The translations under genes and the position numbers were made by a program. From positions 1-64,000 of the forward strand of contig CP036279.1 of NCBI GenBank assembly GCA_007748055.1: DNA of 64,000 bases, written 5' to 3'. The DNA comes from Kolteria novifilia. GTDB taxonomy: Bacteria; Planctomycetota; Planctomycetia; Kolteriales; Kolteriaceae. The notes under the pieces were generated by a model, which searched no databases, was not told the origin of the DNA, and worked only from the letters and a program-made list of their open reading frames with translations. The stretch's first letter is position 1. The number at the start of each line of letters is the position of its first letter. Below, in pieces: positions 30,278 through 39,309 of this stretch.

Positions 30278-31033
30278 TCAGCCGGCAGGTGCCAGAAGTT
30301 CACGGGGACGCTCATGAAGAAGCGTTTGAAGGCGGTCTTGGCCGTACTCGTCCTCAAGGCGTGTCATCCCCTCGAACCGTCCTGGGAGGCTGTCGGGTTT
30401 GTGCATATCCATCGCGAGGACGTAGTAGCGGTCCTCGTCGAGGAAGCGTCGGGCGAGCTCGGTCGCCCGTGGTCCCTCACCGCCGGAGATGCTGTTGAAG
30501 TTGCCTTGCAGCCAGACGCCCAGCCGCTCGGTAAGTTCGAGGACTTCGTCTAACTGCTTGTCAGAAATCAACATACGTTCTGGGTGGGCGAGGACCGGTT
30601 GGTAGTCCCCGTCGAGGAGGAACCGAAAGACCTCTTCCGCCGAGTTGTCCCAGTTCTCGTCCCAGAAATCGACGAGGACGTTCTTGCTCGGCCCGAGGGT
30701 GGGAACGCCGAACTCCTTCAGCACCCGCACCGTGTCGCCGTCGATACGGACCTCCCCACTTGCCCAGATCGCGTAGTCGATGCCCGCTTGAGCGAGTTCG
30801 GCGCGGAGTCGCTCGACGCGTCGGGCGACGTTGGCGGGCGTGTTTTCCGGGAAAAAGGCGGGCCAAATGTGGGGAGTGCAAATCGTCCCCGAAAAACCCC
30901 GCTCCAGGAGCTTCTCCACGCAGTCGAACGATTGCGAGAGGTTCAGGCAACCGTCGTCGATCCCGGGCAACAGGTGGCTGTGAATGTCGATCCAGCCCTC
31001 GGCAGGCAGGGTCTCGTTCGCGGGCGGTGTCAT
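30278..31033 (-). CDS. PHP-domain tyrosine phosphatase, CpsB/CapC/YwqE family
   Basis: Manganese-dependent PHP phosphatase that in other bacteria dephosphorylates tyrosine kinases controlling capsule or exopolysaccharide synthesis. Seen: DIHSHLLPGIDDG (metal ligands H18 and H20), CTPHIWP (H55), an acidic segment around WASGEVRID, AHPERM and AMDMHKP for the remaining metal-binding residues. The product has 251 residues, the usual size. ATG 31033 chosen over 31048. No capsule genes and no BY-kinase gene lie in this window. It is divergent from the small membrane protein gene at 31191. Confidence 0.93.
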   Translation of the reverse strand: MTPPANETLPAEGWIDIHSHLLPGIDDGCLNLSQSFDCVEKLLERGFSGTICTPHIWPAFFPENTPANVARRVERLRAELAQAGIDYAIWASGEVRIDGDTVRVLKEFGVPTLGPSKNVLVDFWDENWDNSAEEVFRFLLDGDYQPVLAHPERMLISDKQLDEVLELTERLGVWLQGNFNSISGGEGPRATELARRFLDEDRYYVLAMDMHKPDSLPGRFEGMTRLEDEYGQDRLQTLLHERPRELLAPAG

Positions 31034-31190
31034 CAAATCGGCCTCCAAGCCAGACGGATGCAGGGGAAAATCCCTGTTCCCAATTCGTTGGGGTTGGTAA
31101 CCACCGACACGCGGCGCTTTCTAGCAGTGTGGGGGTGCCTTCTCAACTACGGGACACGTTCGATCCAGGCCAAGTTCGCGGGAGAATCGG

Positions 31191-31556
31191 GTGGGGCTGT
31201 TGACGGCAATGACCCGCGAAGGGCGATGGCAGATGCTCCTGCCGCCACTTCTGCTGGTCGCGGCACTGATGGTCGACCGACTCGGAGGGGGCAAGCTCCT
31301 CCTTGAGGGGCGGGCACACCCGATCGTGCTCTTAGCCGTTGGCATGATTGGATTTGGAGCGATGATACCCTGGAGCTGGCGCCGCGTGGTTCGGCGCACT
31401 CCCGAATTGGCGGGGAGCCCGCGAGGGCGGCTTTTCCATTCACTCATCGTTCTGCTGCACTGGATGGTCTTCGTCTTGCCGGCGTTGGCGCTGGTGATCG
31501 GCGGGTCTTGGGGGCTCGGTCTCGTCGAGGCGGTTGCTTGGACGAGCGTTTTCTAG
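31191..31556 (+). CDS. Small membrane protein of unknown family, GTG start
   Basis: A 121-residue product with hydrophobic stretches at about residues 15-28 (MLLPPLLLVAALMV), 44-60 (IVLLAVGMIGFGAMIPW) and 82-105 (FHSLIVLLHWMVFVLPALALV). The GTG at 31191 is preceded by GGAG seven bases upstream, which supports the start; ATG 31209 is an alternative. No family is recognised and no neighbour gives a role. The composition is consistent with a real membrane protein. Confidence 0.6.
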   Translation: MGLLTAMTREGRWQMLLPPLLLVAALMVDRLGGGKLLLEGRAHPIVLLAVGMIGFGAMIPWSWRRVVRRTPELAGSPRGRLFHSLIVLLHWMVFVLPALALVIGGSWGLGLVEAVAWTSVF

Positions 31557-31607
31557 GTGCACGGTCAAACGTCCAACTTCGGATTGCCGGTGACGTAACT
31601 CGATCTC

Positions 31608-31630
31608 ACTGGCTGACAAGCCGCCAGTGG
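31608..31630. repeat. CACTGGCTGACAAGCCGCCAGTGG-type palindrome
   Basis: An imperfect inverted repeat with arms CACTGG and CCAGTG, followed by TACCC. A similar palindrome with GCCACTGGC is at about 7217-7240. It lies in the 290-bp gap between the small membrane gene and the CNNM gene, together with a CATGGGCATGGCACCCA fragment at about 31742-31758. Confidence 0.5.
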
Positions 31631-31847
31631 TACCCGAACATCAGGTCTCGACGGGGCATTGGTGTCCTAATTGGTGAGTTCGCTTCATCAAGACTCGCTC
31701 CCCTCTCGCGGGCGAGCCTGCTGAGTCATCGGCGTTCTCCACATGGGCATGGCACCCAAGAGTCTCTTGGGCAATGAATTCATCCGATCAGGCACGAGAA
31801 GATACGGGAGCCGGGGTTTCGCTCCCTGGTGCATGGTAAGGCCCGCC

Positions 31848-33077
31848 CTACGGGTTGTTGTTGGAAGAAGGGGGGCCGGGCTCGTCGGAGGGCTGAGACG
31901 GCTTGGGGCCGGAATCGGCGTCGGAGATCGCGAGCGACTGGTCGTTGGTCGGCGCCGTTTCTTCCGACGACGTTTCCCCGTCGGTCGACGGGTCTTGCGA
32001 CGCGTCCTTGGTCAGCATCCGTTCTTCGGCACGAATCCGCGCGAGTTCCTTCGCCCGGGCCTTGGCCCGTTCGCGCGCCACCTTTTGCAGGTCGGCATGC
32101 CGATCGTGTTCGTCGACAATCTCGTCGCCGAGCAGGCACTCGAGCACATCTTCGAGCGTGACGACCCCTTCGAAGCCGCCATACTCGGAGATGACGCCGA
32201 CCATGTGTCGCTTCTCCTTGATGAACTTGTCGAGCAGTTGGTGCCCGCGCATCGACTCGGGAACGAACTCGAGATCGCGCTTGATGTCCCGTAGCGTCTT
32301 GACCGCCGGTTTGGGGCGGACGAATGCGTCGAAAACGTCGCGACGATGGACCATGCCGACGATCTGGTCGGGGTCTTGGTCCTCGGTGAGGGGCAGGCGA
32401 CTGTGGACCCAGTGCCGGCTACGTTCCTTGACGTCCTCGATCGGGAGGTCGGCGGGAAGGCTGTAGACGACGGTGCGCGGCGTCATCAAGTCGGCCGCCT
32501 TGACTTGATCGAGTCGCAGCGAGTTCTCGACCCACGCCAGTTCCTGCGGACGTAGCTCGCCTCCCTTCATCGCCAAGCGGGTCATCGCCATGATCTCCTC
32601 TTCGGTGGGGAAGAGGTTCTCGTCCTTCTGGGTGAAGAGCGCCATCACCAGCGCCGAGATCTTCACGACCGGCCAGATCAGCCAAATTTGCACTTGGATC
32701 GGCCAGGCGATCCAAGGGGCCATCTGATAGGCGTAGGTGACGCCGAGACTCTTGGGGACGATTTCGGTCACGAAGAGGATCGCCAAGGTGAAGACCGCGG
32801 CGAAAATCCCCAGCGCGAAGTCGCCGTAGTTGTGGCCGACCAAGGCTCCGCACCAGGCGGCGCCGACGGTGTGAGTGATCGTGTTGATGGTCAAGATCGC
32901 GGCGATCGGTTCCTGCATGTCGGTCCGCAACCGCGCCAAGAGATCGGCCCCGAAAACTTGTCGTTTTCGCAGCAGTTCCACTTGGGAGGGCGTCACCGTG
33001 TAGAGGACGGCTTCGAGAAGGGAACAGATGAAGGAACCCAGCAGGGTGATGCCCGCGACCGTTAGGATGGCTGGCAT
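31848..33077 (-). CDS. CNNM/CorC (hemolysin C) family transporter
   Basis: Membrane divalent-cation transporter family (DUF21-CBS), linked to Mg2+ or Co2+ efflux in other bacteria. N-terminal DUF21 part with four hydrophobic helices in residues 1-150 (for example ILTVAGITLLGSFICSLLEA and AAILTINTITHTVGAAW), then two CBS domains, the first with MTPRTVVYSLPADLPI (about 196-211) and the second with HMVGVISEYGGFEGVVTLEDVLECLLGDEIVDE (about 285-317), a sequence typical of the family. A charged, Pro/Ser-rich C-terminal tail follows in place of the usual CorC-HlyC domain. AAGGTAGGA lies five bases before the ATG. Size 409. Isolated gene. Confidence 0.93.
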   Translation of the reverse strand: MPAILTVAGITLLGSFICSLLEAVLYTVTPSQVELLRKRQVFGADLLARLRTDMQEPIAAILTINTITHTVGAAWCGALVGHNYGDFALGIFAAVFTLAILFVTEIVPKSLGVTYAYQMAPWIAWPIQVQIWLIWPVVKISALVMALFTQKDENLFPTEEEIMAMTRLAMKGGELRPQELAWVENSLRLDQVKAADLMTPRTVVYSLPADLPIEDVKERSRHWVHSRLPLTEDQDPDQIVGMVHRRDVFDAFVRPKPAVKTLRDIKRDLEFVPESMRGHQLLDKFIKEKRHMVGVISEYGGFEGVVTLEDVLECLLGDEIVDEHDRHADLQKVARERAKARAKELARIRAEERMLTKDASQDPSTDGETSSEETAPTNDQSLAISDADSGPKPSQPSDEPGPPSSNNNP

Positions 33078-34034
33078 CGAGTCCTACCTTCGAGATTCCA
33101 TCGTCGTGGGGATCGGTGACGAACGTCATTCATGTCGACGTGGAGATCCTGGACCGTCAATGGTGTTGGAAAAATCTGTGTGATCATCACGTCCAGATCG
33201 TACTGGACTACCCCCCTGGGTTTCAAGTCAAAGATAGGTTGAAGCGACCCTTCGCGGGCTGGTTTTCCACGACTGGGGCCGCCCGAAGTTCTCGGTCGGC
33301 CGCGTGGCGCCGAGCTTGAAGTTCGGCACACGGCATGGATTTGTATTCTATACTAACCTCAGCAGTGCTCCTAGCGACGATAAATGTTCCCTGGGGGGAC
33401 GTGGTTTTTCGACGGCGGTTTCTTCGCCATCCACGGGATGGGTCGACCCCGCGGCGGTTCCTGAGCGAGTGCACCCTCTCGCTATTCGCGGATCGGGAAC
33501 CCGTCGAAGGCTAGGAGATTGGATGTTCGCTCGTCGGCACTTGGTGCCCGATGTTCTCACGGCCGGGACATCGCCCCTCTGACAGGGAAGTACTTCAAGG
33601 CGAAGAGTCGAACGCAGTCCGATTGGGCGTGTCCTCGTCGAGGCTGGCAGTAGGTTCCTTCGAGATGCGTGCGACGACGCTTCTGGGGAGTGTGTCCACG
33701 CGAGGGTCCGTGCGCGACGGTGTCGACCGTCGTCGCAAGGTTGAGCACTTGGATGGGTTGTCGCGCCGACATGTGTCGAAAGCGATGGCCTATGCGCTTG
33801 ACCTCGGGGCCCTCAGAGCGAAAGATCCAAGGAACCTATTCGTCGAGCTGGTGGCCTGGAACGCCCCTTGAGAGGGTTCATCTCGCAAAGAGAATTTCGC
33901 GTCCAGGCGTCTACGCTTCGTACTACCACTTGTTGGGAGCGGGAAGTTAGCGCAATGGACGTATTCATGTACCGCTGGGCAGGCATGACGCGATGACTGT
34001 CCGGATTGGACGTACTCCACAAAGTGAAGCCCTG
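33078..34034. other. Gene-free stretch of about 960 bp
   Basis: Between the CNNM gene and the kinase gene, reading divergently. Several small frames exist on both strands, but none has a recognisable domain, reliable start or ordinary composition. A short inverted repeat GTCCAG-ATCGTA-CTGGAC lies at 33191-33208. No member of the repeat families seen elsewhere is present, which makes this gap unusual in the window. Promoters for both flanking genes and possibly an RNA gene that I cannot recognise could be here. Confidence 0.4.
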
Positions 34035-35432
34035 ATGGCGAACTTGCTCAAGCCGAATGCGCAGTTGATTCCGGGCTACCGCCTGATCCGTCACATCGGG
34101 CGTGGCGGATTCGGAGAGGTTTGGGAAGCCGAAGCTCCCGGCGGGCTCTCCAAGGCGATCAAGGTCGCACCGGTCGAGTCCTCGCGCGAGCCGCTCAACG
34201 TTCGCGAATTGGACGGCCTGCGCAAAGTCCGCGCGCTGCGCCATCCCTTCCTGCTCTCGATCGAACGGTTCGAGGTCATCGACGACGCCTTTCTCGTCAT
34301 CGTGATGGAACTCGCCGACAAGAGCCTCGACGAGCGCTTCGCCGAGTGTCGCAAGCAGAACAAACGAGGCATCCCGCGCGACGAGCTGCTCCGCTACCTG
34401 GTCGAGGCGGCCGAAGTGCTCGACGTCATGAACAAGGAGCATGGCCTCCAGCACCTCGACGTCAAACCGGGCAATCTGCTCCTCTCGTCGGGCCATGTCA
34501 AGGTCGCCGACTTCGGGCTCGTCCAGCCGGGCAACACGCAAATGAGCGTGTCGGGAATGGCGATCAGCCCTCCCTACGCTCCGCCGGAACTCTTCGATGG
34601 TCAAGTCGAGGACACTGCCGATCAGTACAGCTTGGCGGTGATGTATCAGGAACTCCTGACGGGCGAGCGACCCTTCGAGGCGCCCGACGTTCGCCAGCTC
34701 ATCTATCTCCATCTGACGGGCAAGCCGAACCTCGCCCCCTTGCCGGCGAGTGATCGATCCATCGTCGCCCGCGCGATTCAACGAGACCCGAGTCATCGTT
34801 ACCCCTCGTGCCGAGCCTTCGCGCGAGCCCTTCTCGAGGCGACGGGACTCGGGACCTCGATGATGATGACGCCGGCTCCCTACGATGTCGACGATCCGGT
34901 CGCTCCCGTCGAACCGGCGAAAGCGCACTTTGTGCGTCACCGCGAGGAGCGGGCCGAGTCGAACGGCCAGAAGGACACGATCCGCATTCCTCGGGCCTTG
35001 CCCAAAGCCCCGACGGAAACGCTTTCCGGCGTCTCCGTGACCGAGGAGCGGGTCAAAGCGACCTTTCTCGCGTTCCTGCCACTGGAGATCTACGCCCACA
35101 AGCTCCGGGGGTTCATGGATGCCCTCGGCGCGGAACTGATCAATTGCCAGTCCGAGCGGACGGTGCTACGGCTGCGTGGGCAATCGAAGCGGTGGTTCCA
35201 CCTTCGAAGTAAGGGGCTTTTGCTCGAGATCACCACCTCGAACATCTCGCCGCACAGCGGCGTTCGCGTGGTCGAGACGATTGTCCGTGGCGGTGGTTTG
35301 CCCGGCGAAGAGCTCACGCGTCGCGGGATGTTGCTGATTCGCTGCCTCAAGTCCTTCCTCATGGCCAGCGACGACCCGAAGCAACGTCTTCAGAAATCCA
35401 ACGAACAGCTCCGCGAAGAGATCCTCGGTTAG
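34035..35432 (+). CDS. Cytoplasmic Ser/Thr protein kinase, HLD variant
   Basis: Hanks-type kinase domain (about residues 14-280): glycine loop IGRGGFGEVW (21-30), Lys43 in KAIKVAP, catalytic loop HLDVKPGN (140-147), DFG at 159-161 and the APE-like motif YAPPE. The HRD motif reads HLD, so it is a non-RD kinase. No TM helix follows. The C-terminal 150 residues (about 325-465) contain an unrecognised globular region with LPLEIYAHKLRGFMDALGAEL and RGMLLIRCLKSFLM. The ATG at 34035 begins close to the kinase domain; the frame from 33993 adds 14 residues. Such kinases are abundant in Planctomycetota. No adjacent regulator or phosphatase gene. Confidence 0.9.
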   Translation: MANLLKPNAQLIPGYRLIRHIGRGGFGEVWEAEAPGGLSKAIKVAPVESSREPLNVRELDGLRKVRALRHPFLLSIERFEVIDDAFLVIVMELADKSLDERFAECRKQNKRGIPRDELLRYLVEAAEVLDVMNKEHGLQHLDVKPGNLLLSSGHVKVADFGLVQPGNTQMSVSGMAISPPYAPPELFDGQVEDTADQYSLAVMYQELLTGERPFEAPDVRQLIYLHLTGKPNLAPLPASDRSIVARAIQRDPSHRYPSCRAFARALLEATGLGTSMMMTPAPYDVDDPVAPVEPAKAHFVRHREERAESNGQKDTIRIPRALPKAPTETLSGVSVTEERVKATFLAFLPLEIYAHKLRGFMDALGAELINCQSERTVLRLRGQSKRWFHLRSKGLLLEITTSNISPHSGVRVVETIVRGGGLPGEELTRRGMLLIRCLKSFLMASDDPKQRLQKSNEQLREEILG

Positions 35433-35478
35433 CGGCCCGTGGCACCCGAAAGTCAGGTCTTGACAGTGCATCTGGTCT

Positions 35479-35586
35479 CTTTCTCCCCCCTTACCCAAGG
35501 GCTTTCGTCCTATTCATTGCTCCCCCCTTGTCGAGCCGGGGGCCCTGAGCAATCCTGGCGGGCTTGGCTTGGGAGATAGAGGGGAT
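35479..35586. repeat. CTCCCCCTT-type repeat with CCTGGCGGGC block
   Basis: CTCCCCCCTTACCCAAGGGC, then GCTCCCCCCTTGTCGAGC, CCCTGAGCAATCCTGGCGGG and GGGAGATAGAGGGGATC. It is the inverse of the block at 27898-28000 and shares pieces with 61151-61262. It lies in the 284-bp gap between the kinase gene and the CPFC protein, which holds no gene. Confidence 0.7.
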
Positions 35587-35716
35587 CTCTTCTTCTTTCC
35601 TTTCGACTTCCACATTCAATCCAACGAAGCAAGAACCAAACCCCCTGCTGTTCCCCTTGGACGACGGGGTGACGTTGAATTGGAACCCCCTTCAGCAGGG
35701 GGGATCATCGGAAGGC

Positions 35717-36901
35717 CTACGTTCCCTTGTCGCGGAGACGCTGGAACTCGAGGATGCGCTTGGCGTCGACGATCCAGTCGGGGTTGGACTGCTCGAGTGA
35801 GGAGATCAGTTCCTTGGCCTCCGGACGAGGGGACTCCAACGCGAACGCAATGATGGCGCGACGGATGATGCGATCGCTCATCCGCGGATCGTCGTGGAGG
35901 GCCACGATCGTCGCGGTCAGGTCCCAGGCCTCGCGTTTGCGAAGTTCGTCGATCACTAGATCGGTCTGATCGGTGAGCTCGAGCGCCGGCTTCATCCCCG
36001 CGAGCAGGCGCGCGCGATCGACTTGCGGCATCTCGTCGAGCACGAAGCGAAGGGCTCGCAACGCGGCGTAGCGTTGGTTGAAGTCGCTCGACGTGTCGCC
36101 GAGGATCGTCTGCACGTGGGCGATTCCCTCCTTCGGGGCGAGAAGGCAATACCCCCCCATCAGCCCATCGACCCCCGTTGGCGGACGTTTCGATTCGTCG
36201 TCGATCAACTCACGCAAGATCTTGGCATCCTCGGCGTGACCGCAAACGCCGAGCAAGCACCCGCACAGTCCCATCTGGTAGGCGGGAAGGCTCCCGTTCG
36301 TCAACCAGCCGATGAGCCGGCGGCGATCGAAACTCGGGCCGGCGGCCGCGACTTCCTTGAATGGAGCGACGGAGAACTCCTTGTAGGCGTCGGTGCCGAT
36401 GGTCGGATCGTCGTGGTCGAGGAACTGGAAGAAGTAGCCGAGCCGTTGCTTGGGATCCTTCGCACGGCGGTCGACCGCGCCGACCAGGTAGTTGACGAAG
36501 GCTCGTTCCTCGACCGGGATGCCGCGATAGGGATCGATTTCCCCCTCGATGACGTCCCCGAAGATGATGTAGTCGGCTCGATCGTCGTCGGCGGCGGCGA
36601 TGTAGCGGGGAAGCTTGATCTTGCGGCGACCGGCGAGGATCGGATCGGCTTTGATGACCTTCTCGATGTTGATAGTTGTTTCGCCGTTGGGTTGCCCGAG
36701 GTCGGCATCGGGAAAGACGCGAGCATCGGTCAGGAGTCCGAAGAGGACCACTCGCGCTTCCTCGACATCGTCGGAGAGCGATTTGCCCATCTGAGCGCAG
36801 AATGGGCAAGCCCGCGCGGAAACGCCAGCTTCGGCGAACCAGGCGATGAGCAGCAGAGAGGCGAAGCAATGCGAATAAAGAAGCCGTTTCAGCGACGTCA
36901 A
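35717..36901 (-). CDS. Secreted CPFC-motif protein of planctomycete type, TTG start
   Basis: The 394-residue product has a signal peptide (KRLLYSHCFASLLLIAWFAEA, ending near residue 26, with possible cleavage at ASARA-like VSARA) and then CPFCAQMGKSLSDDVEEA, a short motif shared with other predicted secreted planctomycete proteins. A middle OB-like beta region (about 35-110) is followed by alpha-helical repeats, including a run of HEAT-like helices (about 180-390). The function is unknown. TTG 36901 is chosen because GGAG sits 8 bases upstream and it gives a normal signal peptide; frames extending to 36973 begin in Arg-rich sequence. Isolated gene on the minus strand. Confidence 0.7.
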   Translation of the reverse strand: MTSLKRLLYSHCFASLLLIAWFAEAGVSARACPFCAQMGKSLSDDVEEARVVLFGLLTDARVFPDADLGQPNGETTINIEKVIKADPILAGRRKIKLPRYIAAADDDRADYIIFGDVIEGEIDPYRGIPVEERAFVNYLVGAVDRRAKDPKQRLGYFFQFLDHDDPTIGTDAYKEFSVAPFKEVAAAGPSFDRRRLIGWLTNGSLPAYQMGLCGCLLGVCGHAEDAKILRELIDDESKRPPTGVDGLMGGYCLLAPKEGIAHVQTILGDTSSDFNQRYAALRALRFVLDEMPQVDRARLLAGMKPALELTDQTDLVIDELRKREAWDLTATIVALHDDPRMSDRIIRRAIIAFALESPRPEAKELISSLEQSNPDWIVDAKRILEFQRLRDKGT

Positions 36902-37075
36902 GGATGCATCTCCAGGGCAAGGTAGCCGATTCGATCGTCGATCTCCTCTACCGGTGATGCGCCGATGCGTCAAGCAGAGCGGTTCGCGGACGACGGGGGA
37001 TAGTTGGGCTTGTCTCCGGAGGGCGCGTCGACGGAGACTGGGGGAAGCAAGTCATTCGCGAGAGGTGCCGTCGGA

Positions 37076-37834
37076 ATGTCCCAGAAGAAAAACAAAGCCG
37101 CTTGGGACCAGATTGCCCAGGCGCGGAACAACTTCTCTAAAGTGGCGACCGATCGGGAGTGCCGCGATCCGCTGGGGACGCTCGACTCTCGGGGCTGGTT
37201 GCCGCGGAGCGTGGCGGGGCTCGACGTGCTTTGTCTGGCTTCCGGCGGGGGATGGCAGTCGATCCTCTACGCGAGTGCCGGCGCCAGCGTCACCGTCGTC
37301 GACCTCAGTCCGGAGATGCTGAGTCTCGACGTGCGCGAGGCCAAACGCCGGGAACTCGACGTGCGCGCGATCGAAGCCTCCATGGATCATCTTCCGATGC
37401 TGGGTTCGGCGACGTTCGACATCGTCCACCAACCGGTCAGCACCTGCTACGTCAGCGACATCGGCAAGGTCTACGCCGAGATCGCTCGCGTGCTGCGTGG
37501 TGGTGGGCTCTACATCAGCCAGCACAAGACGCCGACAAGCCTGCAGGTCACGCGTCAGTGCAGCTCCAACGAATTCGTCGTCGGTCTGGAGTACTACCGA
37601 ACGACCTCGCTTCCGAGTGTCGAGGATGGTCGCTATCGGGAAGAGGGGGCGATCGAGTATCTCCATCGCTGGGAGGAACTGGTGGGGGAATTGTGTCGAC
37701 AGGGGCTCGTCATCGAAGACTTGCGCGAACCCTATCGGGGGGAGCGGTTCGCGATCAGCGGATCGCACGGCCATCGCGGACGCTTCGTCGCGCCCTACGT
37801 GAGGATCAAGGCGCGACGTTTGCCCATGTCGTGA
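37076..37834 (+). CDS. Class I SAM-dependent methyltransferase
   Basis: The 252-residue protein has the Rossmann methyltransferase fold: motif I LDVLCLASGGGWQSILYASAG (about residues 49-69), acidic VTVVDLSPEML (about 71-81), motif with FDIVHQPVSTCYVSD (about 114-128) and the later LRGGGLYISQHKTP (about 140-153). The glycine-rich motif I is unusual (SGGGWQS in place of GCGxG). Substrate unknown. The ATG at 37076 follows a GAGAGG; the frame from 37004 adds 24 residues with no support. It is convergent with the short gene at 37840-38199, 5 bp apart. Confidence 0.88.
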   Translation: MSQKKNKAAWDQIAQARNNFSKVATDRECRDPLGTLDSRGWLPRSVAGLDVLCLASGGGWQSILYASAGASVTVVDLSPEMLSLDVREAKRRELDVRAIEASMDHLPMLGSATFDIVHQPVSTCYVSDIGKVYAEIARVLRGGGLYISQHKTPTSLQVTRQCSSNEFVVGLEYYRTTSLPSVEDGRYREEGAIEYLHRWEELVGELCRQGLVIEDLREPYRGERFAISGSHGHRGRFVAPYVRIKARRLPMS

Positions 37835-37839
37835 TGAGA

Positions 37840-38199
37840 TCAGTGCGAGGTGGCCCCGGCGTGCTTTTGAGAGCACTGGTGCAAGGCATGCCGGAGCAAC
37901 TCGGCCCGGAGGCAAGCACACGGGTGCTTGGGGTTGATGCGATGGACATTGCGAAAAAAGTGCCACCAACGCCGCAATTGCATTTCCGTGAGCGGAAGGT
38001 CGCGAAAGTCATTGGAACCGATGTTCGCCAGTCGCTGGGCCGCCCCCCGCAAGCCGACTCCCCAACCGATCATCGCATGGCCGAAGGTCGAGTGACTGAT
38101 CGAGTCGGGGAGGCTGGGGACGGAAAGACGTCTGACGGCGTTCGCTGGAGGCTGGGCCGGCATCCGTGTCGTTCGCGAGGCACTGGGTGGTTGGGGCAT
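37840..38199 (-). CDS. Hypothetical protein with a conserved-looking basic C-terminus
   Basis: The 119-residue frame starts at an ATG with AAGGAG ending about ten bases upstream, just 46 bp after the flavodoxin stop codon on the same strand. The region FRDLPLTEMQLRRWWHFFRN followed by VHRINPKHPCACLRAELLRH (about residues 65-104) looks like genuine protein rather than shadow sequence and has three cysteines near the end. No family is recognised. The N-terminal 35 residues are Pro/Ser/Arg-rich and less convincing. It may form an operon with the flavodoxin gene. Confidence 0.5.
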   Translation of the reverse strand: MPQPPSASRTTRMPAQPPANAVRRLSVPSLPDSISHSTFGHAMIGWGVGLRGAAQRLANIGSNDFRDLPLTEMQLRRWWHFFRNVHRINPKHPCACLRAELLRHALHQCSQKHAGATSH

Positions 38200-38245
38200 C
38201 GAGTGGCGACTCCTTGACGATGATCATACCGCGGACAGCGAGCTG

Positions 38246-38764
38246 CTAGGCGGTGGCGGCTCCGATCTCTTCCTTGAGTTGGGCGACCCAGCGTTCGATG
38301 CGCTCGGCGGAAAGTTCCGGCTCCTGGTCCTCGTCGAGAACCAAGCCGACGAAGTGTTCCTCGTCGTAGAGACCCTTGGACGCTTCGAACTCATACTCCT
38401 CGATGGACCAGATCCCGACCAGGTCGATGTAGAGGGGCTGGAAAGCGGCCCAGAGTTCGCCCATCGCGTCGACGAAGGTGTCGGGGTACCCGACGCAGTC
38501 ACCGAGTCCGAAGATGGCCAGCCGCTTGCCCGAGAGGTCGATCCCCTCGAGTTTCTCAAGCATGCCGGCCCAATCGTCCTGCATTTCGCCGATGTTCCAG
38601 GTGGGTACGCCGACGATGATAAAGTCGTACTCGACGAACTTGGCTGGTTCGATGGTCCCGACATCGAGGACGTCACAGTCATCGCGTCCGAACTCATCGG
38701 CGATGAGGGACGCGGAAGTTTCGGTATTCCCCGTCGTCGATCCGTAGACGATGGCTGTCTTCAT
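38246..38764 (-). CDS. Long-chain flavodoxin
   Basis: Flavodoxins carry FMN and replace ferredoxin as electron carriers, often under iron limitation. The 172-residue product shows the phosphate-binding loop YGSTTGNTE (7-15), the VGVPTWNIGEMQDDW loop (about 52-66, with the first aromatic FMN-stacking Trp), and the FGLGDCVGYPDTFVDAMG loop (about 89-106) with the following extra beta strand that marks the long-chain class. GAGGAG lies about eight bases before the ATG. A 19-bp Fur-box-like palindrome lies 171-189 bp upstream (38935-38953). The gene at 37840-38199 may be co-transcribed. Confidence 0.95.
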   Translation of the reverse strand: MKTAIVYGSTTGNTETSASLIADEFGRDDCDVLDVGTIEPAKFVEYDFIIVGVPTWNIGEMQDDWAGMLEKLEGIDLSGKRLAIFGLGDCVGYPDTFVDAMGELWAAFQPLYIDLVGIWSIEEYEFEASKGLYDEEHFVGLVLDEDQEPELSAERIERWVAQLKEEIGAATA

Positions 38765-38934
38765 GGGTGGGTCTCCTCAGAGAAAAGTTGCCTGCCGACC
38801 CCGGCGACGCGTAGGGGCCTAGGGGCACCGTCGACGTCGCGTGGGCATCATCAAGTGAAGGTTGGTCGATTGGAACCAATCACGTCGTGGCGTCGGCTGA
38901 GACGACGGTTCAATTTCGGACCGCACAACAAGAC

Positions 38935-38953
38935 AATGAGACTCAATCTCATT
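38935..38953. promoter_or_regulatory. Candidate Fur box upstream of flavodoxin
   Basis: AATGAGACTCAATCTCATT, a 19-bp site with 7-bp perfect arms AATGAGA and TCTCATT around CTCAA. It matches the classical Fur site arms and 17 of 19 positions of AATGAGAATCATTCTCATT. It lies in the 545-bp gap between the flavodoxin gene and the membrane protein gene, upstream of the flavodoxin start only. Iron repression of flavodoxin is known in other bacteria; a Fur regulator is not in this window, so the role is inferred. Confidence 0.55.
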
Positions 38954-39309
38954 CCAATCCAAAAACAAACCTAGCCAGGTGACATGAAGAATCAAGACCG
39001 TTTCCCCACATTTTCAACGGTCATCCCGGCCACCCATCCACGCCGATTCCCGGGAAGGATGACGGATCGGTGTTCCCCGTCCCTCGATCCACCGCCACCG
39101 CCAGTGACGTCACGGAAGCGGGGCGTGCGATGTAAGGGCAAATCATAAAAGAGGTTATGGAAGAAAAGGCATGAAGTTAGAGGGAGAGAGAGCGAGCAAT
39201 CCACGCGCGTGCCTCCTCGCGGGAGGTTCGGGGGCAGGGTCTCGGAAAAAGGGGCGCGTGACGCTCCCGAGGGCTCAAGAGCGAGCCCCTCGGGCGGGAT
39301 GGGGTGGTG

